From NCBI GenBank assembly GCA_905200615.1, contig CAJKLB010000001.1, positions 49,875 to 113,874 of the forward strand: a stretch of 64,000 bases of DNA, given 5' to 3'. The stretch comes from an uncultured Selenomonadales bacterium. GTDB taxonomy: Bacteria; Bacillota; Clostridia; Christensenellales; QALW01. Shown piece by piece: positions 52,705 to 61,340 of the stretch. The translations under genes were made by a program, and so were the position numbers. The notes beneath the pieces were generated by a model, which searched no databases, was not told where the DNA came from, and worked only from the letters and a program-made list of their open reading frames with translations. The stretch's first letter is position 1. Each line of letters opens with the position of its first letter.

Positions 52705-54855
52705 ATGTTTTGTGAAAAATGCGGCGCCGCCGTACCTGACGGTGTAAAATTTTGTCCTGCCTGCGGCAGCAATATGACCGCGCAAACCGTTTCCGAGCCT
52801 CAGCCGGCGGCACAGCCCTCTCCGGCGGCAAATTCCGGTTTTTCTCCCGTACCGGTAAAAAAGCGTAAAAAATGGTGGATCGGCGCTCTGGCGGCGGCCG
52901 GCGTAGTAATATGCGCAGTACTTCTTTGCGTGTTTGTGTTCCCGCGGGATGTGCAGCATTTGCTGTTAGGCGACGAAGGCTATGTTAAATATTTGGCCAA
53001 ACAATCCGCGGTACGGCTGGCGGAAAACACCGCTGAAGCCACAACGGCGGTCAATGAAGAGCTGTCCGTGAGCATGCAGATGACGCCGACGGTTGAATTC
53101 GGCTCGGCTTTTGAAGAAAGCGGATGGAATAAAGAACAACTGGAACAATTAGCCCAGTATCTGAATACCGTAAAACTCCGGGCCGATATGCAAAAAGGCG
53201 CGGAGGATATGAAGTTTGAATATCGGGCAGATGACGCCGACGGAACGCTTCTTTCCCTGCAGGGCAGTATTGAAAAAGATAATTGTACTTTCCGCATACC
53301 GGAATTTTCAGAAAGTTATATGGAACTGGCGGAAGATTATTCGGCCCTCTTTACGCAAAATGAAATTGACGCCCAAAAACTTTCCCAAAGCCTGCGCGCG
53401 TTAGCCGATACGTATGTGGAAGCGCTGGAGAACGCTGATTACAGCTATAAAGAAGACGCGAAACTGAAAGTGCACGGCATCAGCGTAGAGGCCGACTGCG
53501 CGATCATCGAATTTGACGGTGCAGACGCGGCGGAGCTGTTGATTTCCCTTTTGGAAACCGCCCGTGAGGATGAGTACCTGGAGGAGCTTTTGGCGCAATC
53601 CTTTGAAATGCAGCCGGGAACCGATTACCGTGCGACCTTGGATCAGCTGATCGATCAATTGAAGAATTCCAAAAAAGAGCTGAAAAACAGTGACGCGAAG
53701 CTGGAAATTGCCCTTTACTTAAACGCGCAAAACCAATGTGTAGGAATGGAATACTCCCTTACGGCAGAAGGATCTACCGCCTCTTTAAAAGTCATTCCCG
53801 GTAAAAAACTGACTTCTGATCAGGCAATTTCTCTGGAAATTAATAACAAAGAAATCTTCTACGCCACCTGGGAAAGCGAAAAAAACACCGCCAACGGGGA
53901 GGTCGCTTTCAACCTCTCTTTCTTTAACGGCGCGTCTCAGGATCAATTTATCGGGGTCCGCTATGAAGCAGAAGATTTAAAAACCGCCGAATTCGCCGGC
54001 GATAGCGTGTTTGCCGGAACCATTACCTTCCGCTTGTATGATCCTGACGATTTATTGGGAACCACTCTGGGAAATAACGCCGCGGAAATGCTGAAAGAAG
54101 CAAAAATGATCATTACCGCGGCGGCGGAGAAAGACGTTTACAATGCCACCGTAAAAATAGAGGAGGAAACGCTGGGTTCTTTGGGCTTCTCCATGCAAAT
54201 CTCGCCCCAAACACAGTTCTCCGAAACTCCCGAAAAGACCGCGGAAAACACCTATACTCTTGATGAGAATTTTTCTAATCCGGCCGCGGAAGAAGAATTG
54301 GACCGCGGTATTACCGCTTGGATCGAAGCATTGCAGTCTCGTCCCGGTTTAAACAACGCCGCTCCCGCGGTAAGTGAAAAACTGGAAGAGCTTCTTAACG
54401 ATCCGGCAAAGCAGCTGGTGGGTTCTTGGTATGGATCGCTGGATATAAGCGAATCTATGGGCTCTCCTTTTTCCATAGGTCTGTACTTTACCGTTACCGA
54501 GGACGGTAAAATGAGCATGACCGTGGATTCTGAACAGCTGCGCAGCGATTATAAAGAATATTTACTGAATTCCATCAACGAACTTTTTACTCCTGAGCAA
54601 ATCCAGCAGGCCGGCGCTTCTTCTGCGGAAGAACTGCTGCAAATAACTGCCTATCAACAGGGATATTTTTCAACAGACGCTTATATCCGCGCTCTGTGTG
54701 AAGAAGTTGAAGAGTCTATTTCCAATAATCTTTTTTCAAACGTCTCGTTTACTTGTGAGGACGGAAAGATTATTGCGGAAAACCGCTCGATTCCCTATAC
54801 GATAGAAGAAGATATCCTGAATCTGGACGGCGTCTATTTCCGGAGAAAGGTTTGA
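52705..54855 (+). CDS. Zinc-ribbon single-pass membrane protein with large outer domain
   Basis: A 716-residue protein. The N-terminus is a zinc ribbon (FCEKCGAAVPDGVKFCPACGS), then a Pro/Ala-rich linker, a basic stretch (KKRKKWW), and one transmembrane helix at about residues 57-75. The remaining 640 residues are outside the membrane. They show a beta-rich pattern with repeated segments of alternating SLEI, FRLY and MQISPQTQF/MQMTPTVEF strands, suggesting two related halves. No enzyme signature was found. AGGAGG precedes the ATG. Such zinc-ribbon-TM proteins occur in Clostridia as putative envelope sensors or assembly factors; the role here is unknown. Confidence 0.8.
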   Translation: MFCEKCGAAVPDGVKFCPACGSNMTAQTVSEPQPAAQPSPAANSGFSPVPVKKRKKWWIGALAAAGVVICAVLLCVFVFPRDVQHLLLGDEGYVKYLAKQSAVRLAENTAEATTAVNEELSVSMQMTPTVEFGSAFEESGWNKEQLEQLAQYLNTVKLRADMQKGAEDMKFEYRADDADGTLLSLQGSIEKDNCTFRIPEFSESYMELAEDYSALFTQNEIDAQKLSQSLRALADTYVEALENADYSYKEDAKLKVHGISVEADCAIIEFDGADAAELLISLLETAREDEYLEELLAQSFEMQPGTDYRATLDQLIDQLKNSKKELKNSDAKLEIALYLNAQNQCVGMEYSLTAEGSTASLKVIPGKKLTSDQAISLEINNKEIFYATWESEKNTANGEVAFNLSFFNGASQDQFIGVRYEAEDLKTAEFAGDSVFAGTITFRLYDPDDLLGTTLGNNAAEMLKEAKMIITAAAEKDVYNATVKIEEETLGSLGFSMQISPQTQFSETPEKTAENTYTLDENFSNPAAEEELDRGITAWIEALQSRPGLNNAAPAVSEKLEELLNDPAKQLVGSWYGSLDISESMGSPFSIGLYFTVTEDGKMSMTVDSEQLRSDYKEYLLNSINELFTPEQIQQAGASSAEELLQITAYQQGYFSTDAYIRALCEEVEESISNNLFSNVSFTCEDGKIIAENRSIPYTIEEDILNLDGVYFRRKV

Positions 54856-54905
54856 TGAAATAAACCGGGAATTCCGATTATCAATAAAACCAAAATTAAA
54901 CTTTT

Positions 54906-54935
54906 TGCGGCGGCAACGCCGCATTTTGTTTTTTC
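54906..54935 (+). terminator. GNAA-type hairpin terminator, copy 3
   Basis: TGCGGCG, loop GCAA (a GNRA tetraloop), CGCCGCA at 54906-54923, followed by TTTTGTTTTTT. It ends the zinc-ribbon gene. Confidence 0.88.
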
Positions 54936-55297
54936 ACGAATAACATAGAAAACAATCCGTTACAGAAAAGAACGAAAAATCAATATTTTAAAAAATATCG
55001 GGGGGACTTTTACACGCGATCGTAAAATCTTTCATTTTGAAACAAACGATATTTTACGCCAAAACCATATTGACTTTTTTACGAGCCGAAGGGAAAGGAT
55101 CTCCCTTTTTTGTTTTTTGAAAAAAATTGTTTTTCTTCAAAAAGATATTCTTCACGCATATTTTTTCCGTGTTTTTGCCTTCCCCAATAAAAAAATTTTT
55201 ATACTACATGTTGGGTTTTTCATAAAAGAACAATCGTATCATATACATATATTAGATCCGTAAAGACGCCTATCGAAATCAAATTGTTACAAAAGTG
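54936..55297. other. Non-coding region before the SleB-like gene
   Basis: No gene is visible. CGTAAAAT at about 55021 and ATTTTACG at about 55050 form an 8-bp inverted repeat, and a long run of A/T near 55190-55205 contains AAAAAAATTTTTAT, which is reminiscent of the repeat family core, though the surrounding match is weak. Confidence 0.5.
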
Positions 55298-55326
55298 TTG
55301 CATTTTTAATTCAAACATGATATAAT
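55298..55326 (+). promoter_or_regulatory. Promoter of SleB-like hydrolase gene
   Basis: TTGCAT at 55298-55303, 17 nt, TATAAT at 55321-55326 with TGA before it. Confidence 0.85.
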
Positions 55327-55356
55327 TAACGTGCAGCCTGGCAGAAGGAGGTAAAA

Positions 55357-56838
55357 ATGACTTTTTTCAAACGAACACAAAAGCTTATTTTAAATACTGT
55401 GATTCTTGCCTCGGCAATTATATTGCTGGTTTCTTCCTCCGCTTTTGCGGCACCTTCGTCCACCTTAAAATTGGGCAGCAAGGGGTTAGAGGTAATGGAA
55501 ATTCAGCAGGTGCTGGCAGATAACGGTTTTTTAGATGAGAAATATGTAACCGGGTTCTTCGGGCCGAAAACACAAGACGCCGTAAAAAATTATCAGAAAG
55601 CTAACAATATCAATCAAACAGGAATGGTTGCAGAGTTAACCGTTGCCGCCATGTTTACAGAGCCGAAAAAGCTGGATTCCGAACAGGTATACCGCAGCGG
55701 GGATGAAAACGACGGTGTAAAACAGCTTCAGCAGGCGCTTTCGGATATGGGATACTTAAAAGCCGAGCATGTAACGGGATATTTCGGTTCCATTACCGAA
55801 GCGGCGGTAAAAAGCTTTCAAAAAGATAATGATATCAGCCAAACCGGCGTAGCCGCCAAACTGACGCTTGAAAAAATCAACGCGCTGCTGGATATAACCA
55901 AACTGGATCCCTCTCGGGTCTATAAAGCCGGCGACGAAGACGACGGCGTAAAAGCTTTGCAGCAGCGGCTTTATGAATTGGGCTATTTACAAAGTAAGTA
56001 TATCACGGGTTATTACGGTTCCATTACGGTTGCGGCGGTAAAAAGCTTTCAAAAAAACAACCGCATCAGTCAAACCGGAACGGTTGCCGAATTAACGGTT
56101 GCGGCACTGAATTCCGCAACGGCCAAAACAAGTACTTTCGGCTCCGCGGAATCCTCCGGCAGTATCGTTGAATCCATTGCAAAACCTGGTACTCTTCGGT
56201 ACGGAGACAGCGGTTCCTCCGTAAAAACACTGCAAAATAATTTAAAATCGTTGGGCTACTATTCCGGCAGCGCGTCCGGAAGCTTTGATACCGCTACCAA
56301 AAATGCCGTAATTGCTTTCCAAAAAGCCAATTCCTTAACGGCTGACGGTATCGTGGGCAGTAAAACGCAATCCAAGATCACCGCGGCGCTTTCAGCGAAA
56401 AACACGGGTTCTTCTTCCGTGGGCAGCGGTTATAATTCCGCCAATATGAGCTTGATCAATCAGGCACTGGAAACCCTTTCGGAAGCGCAGATGAACGAAG
56501 TGAAACTAATGGCAAAAATTATTAAAAGGGAAGTGGGCGGCCGCTCTTACAAATGTCAGTTAGCGGTAGGCAGCGTTATCATGAACCGTGTGCAGCGCAC
56601 AGGAGCCTCGGTGCGGGAAATTATCTTTTCCCCCAACCAGTTCTCCACCGCCAACAGCACACTGGATTCCGAAACCTATTCTACCAGTAACCTGTACGCG
56701 GCTATTGAAGCTTATATGGGAATTAAACCCGTGGGCAATTGCCTGTATTTTTGTTCCGAATCGGTGCGCTATACATGCTGGGCAGGAAAAAACCGCACCT
56801 ATTACGGAAAAATTGATACCGAGTGCTTCTTCCTTTAA
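55357..56838 (+). CDS. Exported cell-wall hydrolase: PG-binding repeats plus SleB-type domain
   Basis: A 493-residue secreted protein. The signal peptide covers residues 1-31 (cleavage near SAFA). Four peptidoglycan-binding-1 domains follow (about residues 36-98, 108-175, 185-249 and 275-345); the second and third share near-identical AAVKSFQK and QTG stretches. The C-terminal hydrolase-2/SleB domain (about 380-493) carries the catalytic Glu in IIKREVGGRSY and the conserved SVIMNR, FSPNQFS and CLYFCSESV. SleB cleaves spore cortex or wall glycan. AAGGAGG precedes the ATG. It implies sporulation or vegetative wall turnover, which the window does not settle. Confidence 0.93.
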   Translation: MTFFKRTQKLILNTVILASAIILLVSSSAFAAPSSTLKLGSKGLEVMEIQQVLADNGFLDEKYVTGFFGPKTQDAVKNYQKANNINQTGMVAELTVAAMFTEPKKLDSEQVYRSGDENDGVKQLQQALSDMGYLKAEHVTGYFGSITEAAVKSFQKDNDISQTGVAAKLTLEKINALLDITKLDPSRVYKAGDEDDGVKALQQRLYELGYLQSKYITGYYGSITVAAVKSFQKNNRISQTGTVAELTVAALNSATAKTSTFGSAESSGSIVESIAKPGTLRYGDSGSSVKTLQNNLKSLGYYSGSASGSFDTATKNAVIAFQKANSLTADGIVGSKTQSKITAALSAKNTGSSSVGSGYNSANMSLINQALETLSEAQMNEVKLMAKIIKREVGGRSYKCQLAVGSVIMNRVQRTGASVREIIFSPNQFSTANSTLDSETYSTSNLYAAIEAYMGIKPVGNCLYFCSESVRYTCWAGKNRTYYGKIDTECFFL

Positions 56839-56846
56839 AAAAACAA

Positions 56847-56875
56847 TTGACATCCCTATTTTTTAAAGGTATAAT
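56847..56875 (+). promoter_or_regulatory. Promoter of rpmE
   Basis: A perfect TTGACA at 56847-56852 and TATAAT at 56870-56875 with 17 nt spacing, directly after the SleB-like stop. Confidence 0.93.
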
Positions 56876-56930
56876 ATCTTTTGCTTTTAATTCAGGGATT
56901 CCGATTCCGTAAAAAACGAGGTGAACATAA

Positions 56931-57128
56931 ATGAAACAGGGTATTCATCCGGATTACAAAAAGGTAACAGTAAAGTGCGCCTGCGGCGAAACCTTTGAAA
57001 CAGGTTCCGTTAAGGATTCTCTTTCCGTTGAAATTTGTTCAAAATGCCATCCTTTTTATACAGGAAAGCAAAAGCTGGTTGACTCGGCCGGCCGTGTTGA
57101 CAAGTTTAAAAAGAGATACGGGCTTTGA
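56931..57128 (+). CDS. rpmE: Ribosomal protein bL31, zinc-binding form
   Basis: A 65-residue protein of the 50S subunit with four zinc cysteines (VKCACG and EICSKCHPFYTG), which marks the zinc-containing type. GAGGTGA precedes the ATG. It has its own promoter and a terminator. Confidence 0.97.
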   Translation: MKQGIHPDYKKVTVKCACGETFETGSVKDSLSVEICSKCHPFYTGKQKLVDSAGRVDKFKKRYGL

Positions 57129-57141
57129 TTGTACCACAACA

Positions 57142-57177
57142 GGCTGCGGCATCTTAACGGATGCTGCGGTCTTTTTT
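57142..57177 (+). terminator. Terminator of rpmE
   Basis: GGCTGCGGCATC pairs (two wobbles) with GATGCTGCGGTC around TTAACG, followed by TTTTTTT. Confidence 0.88.
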
Positions 57178-57229
57178 TATTCCTTCATCCCTTTTTAAGA
57201 TAGGGTTTTTATGCCCCAAAAGGAGAAAA

Positions 57230-58366
57230 ATGCTCAAAGAACAAGTTACCCAAGGCTCCGGAAACAATCAATTGCTTTACTTTACCGGTACCAGTTTGTT
57301 TCAAAATAACACCGGATTGGTTTTTATCAGTGATCGAACCGGCAGCCCCAATTTATTTTATTTGGATTTTGCTTCAGGCAATGAGCGTCAGCTGACCTTT
57401 CAAGCAGAGGGCACGCTGCGGTCTTACGTCTATTTTGACGGTGCTTCCTATCGAGGCTCGGGCAAGGCCAGCGTGTGTTTAGACGCTTGCCGCGGTCTTT
57501 TGTATTATTTACAAGGCAGAAGCGTTATGCAAACCGATTTGGAAGGGAACTCCCGGGAACTTTGCCGGCTGCCCCAAGGTCAGCTCACCGGCTTTACCCA
57601 CGTAAGCGCGGACGGCACTCTGCTTTGTATTCCCACGGTAGACGAGGACGCCTTTTGTGTTTCCGGTCCGCTTTGTCCCGGCATTGACCAGCGCGTTCGG
57701 GAAAAAGGTCTGTCTTCCTATTTAAGAGTTTTTGATACCCGTACCGGCTCCCCGGTTTTGTGTGAACCGGTTCCCGGCGGATGGGTGACACATGTACAGT
57801 TTTCTCCCACAGATAACCAAAAAATTCTGTATAATCATGAGTGGTGTACCGACTGCGGTATCCGCCGAATGTGGCTGTTTAACGGAAAAGAACATATCCG
57901 GTTAAGAAACGAGGACGAATATCGCTCCCGCGAAGACTGGACCTGCCATGAAATGTGGGAAAAAGACGGCGAGCATATCATTTACCACGGTCAATATCGA
58001 GACGGACGCAGTTATATCGGCCGGCTGAATATCCGCACACTGGATTTTCATGAAGTGAAAATTGATCCCGACTATATCGATTACGGTCATTTTACCGTTA
58101 TGAACACCGGTCTTTTGGTCTCCGACGGATATTACGCTCTAAAAGACGAGGCGCCTTCTTCTTTCGGCGGGCGTTGGATCAGTCTGCAAAAGGTGGATTG
58201 GGAAAAAGAAACGATCCGCTGGATTCCTTTATGCCGCCACGGCAGCAGCTGGAATTGTCAATGCAGTCATCCGCATCCTATTTTTGATCATGAAGAAAAA
58301 TATGTATATTTTACCTCCGACCAGGGAGGAAAACGTCAGGTATGGCGGGTTTGTGCAAATACATAA
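57230..58366 (+). CDS. PL22 oligogalacturonate lyase (Ogl)
   Basis: A 378-residue cytoplasmic polysaccharide lyase of seven-bladed propeller fold, which cleaves unsaturated di- and trigalacturonate from pectin to 5-keto-4-deoxyuronate. The metal ligands of PL22 are matched: His287 in DYGHFT, and Gln344, His347 and His349 in NCQCSHPHP (Q-x2-H-x-H). ILYNHEW, GIRRMW and DWTCHEMW are further conserved stretches. AAAAGGAG serves the ATG at 57230; an in-frame earlier start at 57161 lies inside the rpmE terminator. It is the first gene of the pectin module and implies galacturonan use. Confidence 0.93.
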   Translation: MLKEQVTQGSGNNQLLYFTGTSLFQNNTGLVFISDRTGSPNLFYLDFASGNERQLTFQAEGTLRSYVYFDGASYRGSGKASVCLDACRGLLYYLQGRSVMQTDLEGNSRELCRLPQGQLTGFTHVSADGTLLCIPTVDEDAFCVSGPLCPGIDQRVREKGLSSYLRVFDTRTGSPVLCEPVPGGWVTHVQFSPTDNQKILYNHEWCTDCGIRRMWLFNGKEHIRLRNEDEYRSREDWTCHEMWEKDGEHIIYHGQYRDGRSYIGRLNIRTLDFHEVKIDPDYIDYGHFTVMNTGLLVSDGYYALKDEAPSSFGGRWISLQKVDWEKETIRWIPLCRHGSSWNCQCSHPHPIFDHEEKYVYFTSDQGGKRQVWRVCANT

Positions 58367-58397
58367 AAAAACACCAAAAAAAAAGCCGTTTTTACCA

Positions 58398-58426
58398 TTG
58401 AAAACACGTTTTTTATGTATTATAAT
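58398..58426 (+). promoter_or_regulatory. Promoter of the toroid protein and oxidoreductase genes
   Basis: TTGAAA at 58398-58403, 17 nt, TATAAT at 58421-58426. An in-frame ATG at 58429 is at or before the transcript start, which supports the ATG at 58474. Confidence 0.85.
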
Positions 58427-58473
58427 GTATGAGAATTATCATGCAGTATTTTTGCAAAAATAAGGAGAAAAAA

Positions 58474-60162
58474 ATGAAAAAAGAATATGCGCTTCTGCGC
58501 GAGCAATGTATTGATCTTTTAGCCGAGATATCAGACCCCCCGCACAGGGATATGTACGGAGCTTATTCCGTCATGCGTATGCTGCGGGGAAAAGATTTAG
58601 AAGCGTGCAATCGTGTTCTTCAGCGCGTTGCCCAATATATGGACTTGCCGCATCCGGAGGGACGCAGCGTAACCGGTGAAAACGATTTTGCAGCCATTCG
58701 GCTTGTTGCCGCGCTGTTTTTAGTCAAAGATAAAATGACGCCGGAAACGATTGCGCTGATTCGCCGCTATTTGCTGGAACGTGATTTTACCAGTTGTTAT
58801 TACAGCGAAAATCATGTTTTTATGATTCACGCGGCTCGTTATCTGGCAGCGCAGGCGCTGGGGGAAGATTTTAAGCAATATCAGCTGACCGCCCAACAGG
58901 CAATGGAGATTGATAAAAAGTATATCATGGACTTTATTTTGTTCCGTGCCAAACGGGGCGTAGGCGAGTTTACTTCCGGTTATGTGGATGAAGATTTGTT
59001 TATGCTGGGTATGCTTACCAATTACTGTACCGATACGGAATTGAAACACATGGCGCAGATGGGCATCAATCTGCTGACACTGGAAGCCTTTAACAATTTG
59101 AATTCCGAGGGAATGCTTTGCGGCGGAAGCGGAAGAACCTATCCCGACGCACTGCTGGAGCCCGACGCATCGGTTCTTTCAGGTCTTTGGGAATTGCTGA
59201 TTTGCTTACAGCCTAAAAAAAATGCCAACTTCGCGCTTGCGCCGTTTGTACCGGATGATTTTATTCTGGAAGCGATAAAAAACCGTACCTTCCCCTGTGA
59301 AGTCTTTGAGCGGAAACATTTGCATTCCATGAGCGCCTGGCGGGGAGATTCAAAGGATGACGCTTGGCTGGAAAAATTAGAAGCTGCCGGAGGAATCAAT
59401 AAATATACCTATCTTTGTGATTCCTACGGAATCGGTGCCGTACAGCATCAGGATCCCTATCCGGAAGGAAGGCCGGGGGATGCTGTATACGCGCATCATC
59501 AACAAGTGGAGTGGAGCTTGGTTCTGCCTTCAAAAGACGCGTCACGCAGCACAAAAATTTTTTCACACCATCCCGGGGATTTCGGTGAACATAATTACTG
59601 GACCGGTGATTTAAAATGCTGCTGCAATCAAAGCTTTTCCACAAAGGATACCGTAATGACCATTTATAACATTACGCATCCGGGCGAGCTGGAATTCACG
59701 CATATGTTCTTAGAACCGGCCAAATATGACGAGGTTCGATATGAAGAAAACTGGATTTTCCTGCGTCACGAGAATCGTTATGTGGCCGTATATATTGCCG
59801 GCGGCTATGAAATGACCGCCGAAGGTGATTTTGCCGGACGCGAACTGATTAGCCGCGGAAAGCAAAACGCGTATATCTGCCGCGTGGGATTGGAAACCCA
59901 ATACGGTACCCTGGACGCGTTTATTGAAAAAACGCTGTCTCTTCCCCTTTGTTTTGACCGCAAAACCATGCGCCTGGAATTTGATAATCTTTATCTTACT
60001 CCCACAGAAAACGGCGTGAACGGCGTAAAAAATCAATATCCCTATCCGAATGTCTATTGCGCTCCTTGGTGTCATGCCAAATGGAATGAAGGCGTGATTG
60101 AAATAGTGGGCAAAAAAACAATACAAATGGATTTTAACAGAAACCAGGTGATTGAACGATGA
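58474..60162 (+). CDS. Unassigned alpha/alpha-toroid-like protein of pectin module
   Basis: A 562-residue cytoplasmic protein that I do not recognise. Residues 1-300 are helix-rich, with pairs of helices and a YYSENHVFMIHAARYLAAQ motif (about residue 109) that recalls the Asn/His motif of heparinase-II/III and related lyase toroids. From about 300 on, strands dominate (SMSAWRGD, WSLVLPSK, IFSHHPGDFGEHNYWTGD), as in the beta-sandwich of those enzymes. No signal peptide is visible. AAGGAG is 7 nt before the ATG. It overlaps the first oxidoreductase by 4 nt and lies behind PL22. A lyase, hydrolase or epimerase for an uronic-acid oligosaccharide is the inference. Confidence 0.65.
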   Translation: MKKEYALLREQCIDLLAEISDPPHRDMYGAYSVMRMLRGKDLEACNRVLQRVAQYMDLPHPEGRSVTGENDFAAIRLVAALFLVKDKMTPETIALIRRYLLERDFTSCYYSENHVFMIHAARYLAAQALGEDFKQYQLTAQQAMEIDKKYIMDFILFRAKRGVGEFTSGYVDEDLFMLGMLTNYCTDTELKHMAQMGINLLTLEAFNNLNSEGMLCGGSGRTYPDALLEPDASVLSGLWELLICLQPKKNANFALAPFVPDDFILEAIKNRTFPCEVFERKHLHSMSAWRGDSKDDAWLEKLEAAGGINKYTYLCDSYGIGAVQHQDPYPEGRPGDAVYAHHQQVEWSLVLPSKDASRSTKIFSHHPGDFGEHNYWTGDLKCCCNQSFSTKDTVMTIYNITHPGELEFTHMFLEPAKYDEVRYEENWIFLRHENRYVAVYIAGGYEMTAEGDFAGRELISRGKQNAYICRVGLETQYGTLDAFIEKTLSLPLCFDRKTMRLEFDNLYLTPTENGVNGVKNQYPYPNVYCAPWCHAKWNEGVIEIVGKKTIQMDFNRNQVIER

Positions 60163-61340
60163 AAAAACTTTCTCTTTTGCTTGCCGGCGTAGGCGGTTAC
60201 GGCGGACTGATTGCCGGTGAGGTATTGGATCACTGTGCCGAGCATAATGCCGAAGTGGTAGGTATTGTAGAGCCGTTTTTGGAAAACAGCCCGGTAAAGG
60301 AACAGATCCGATCGCTTTCTCTTCCGGTATATACTACGCTGGAAGATTTTTATCAAGAACATCACGCCGATCTGGCGATTCTTTCTACGCCGATTTATCT
60401 GCATGCCCCGCAAAGTATTTTTGTGTTGGAGCACGGCAGCGACTGTCTTTGTGAAAAGCCCATAGCTCCCACCCTTCAGGAAGCCGACGCCATGCAGGCG
60501 GCAGCCGCGCGCACAGGAAAACATCTGACCATCGGGTATCAGCTTTCCCACAGTCCCGCCGTGCTGGCATTGAAAGAGGATATTCTCTCCGGCCGGCTGG
60601 GAAAACCTGTAACCCTGTACGCCATGACATGCTGGCCCAGAAACAGTGCTTATTTTGCGCGTCCTTGGGCGGCAAAGGTAAAAATAGACGGTCATTATGT
60701 ACTGGATAGCATCGCGATGAACGCCTGCGCTCACTATTTGCATAATATGTTCTTTCTTTTGGGAAAAGAAATGAATCAAAGTGCAAAACCCGTATCCATG
60801 CAGGCTTCCGTTTCCCGCGCGAACGACATTGAAACCTATGATACCGCCGCTTTTCGTATTCTTACCGAAGAAGGAACCGTGCTGAACTATACGGCTACCC
60901 ATGCCTCGCGGGAAAATATCAATCCCAGAATGCGTTTTCTTTTTGAAAACGCCCGCGTGGAAATGGCCGAAACCGATGATGAAAACGGAATTACCGCGTA
61001 TTTTCAAAACGGCCAAATCAAGCACTACGGTCCTACTACCCGTGATCGCTTTCAAAAAATTTGGTATTGCTGTGAAGTGGCCCGGGGAGAAAAACAGCCC
61101 TTATGTACGGTGGAAACCGCTTACAGCCATTTGCAGTGCGTGAACGCCGTCAGTCAGTTTGCGCCGGTACATCCGCTTACGGCCGAAAAAGAAAACGATG
61201 TCATGGTAGTCGACGGTATCGATACCCTCTTTCAAAAGGCGTTCAGGGAAAATAAAATGCCCTGGGAACTTTCAACGCTGATTGCGCCGCCGACAGAAAT
61301 ATCGCTTAAAAATTATCATAGGTTTGAGGGAATAAAATGA
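60159..61340 (+). CDS. Gfo/Idh/MocA family oxidoreductase 1
   Basis: A 393-residue NAD(P)-dependent sugar or inositol-type oxidoreductase. The N-terminal Rossmann motif is LLLAGVGGYGGLIAGEV and the family EKP motif is CEKPIAPTL, followed by the C-terminal alpha/beta dimer domain with GYQLSHSPAV. It starts with a 4-nt overlap to the upstream gene and overlaps the second oxidoreductase by 4 nt, so the set is one operon. It is likely to oxidise or epimerise a sugar from the pectin module. Confidence 0.88.
   Translation: MKKLSLLLAGVGGYGGLIAGEVLDHCAEHNAEVVGIVEPFLENSPVKEQIRSLSLPVYTTLEDFYQEHHADLAILSTPIYLHAPQSIFVLEHGSDCLCEKPIAPTLQEADAMQAAAARTGKHLTIGYQLSHSPAVLALKEDILSGRLGKPVTLYAMTCWPRNSAYFARPWAAKVKIDGHYVLDSIAMNACAHYLHNMFFLLGKEMNQSAKPVSMQASVSRANDIETYDTAAFRILTEEGTVLNYTATHASRENINPRMRFLFENARVEMAETDDENGITAYFQNGQIKHYGPTTRDRFQKIWYCCEVARGEKQPLCTVETAYSHLQCVNAVSQFAPVHPLTAEKENDVMVVDGIDTLFQKAFRENKMPWELSTLIAPPTEISLKNYHRFEGIK

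Noticed and set aside
54990..55210. A/T-rich stretch with AAAAAAATTTTTAT as another repeat copy
   Set aside because: The neighbouring sequence does not match the other copies well.
60072..61055. 327-residue minus-strand frame opposite the first oxidoreductase
   Set aside because: It is an antisense shadow of a clearly coding gene.
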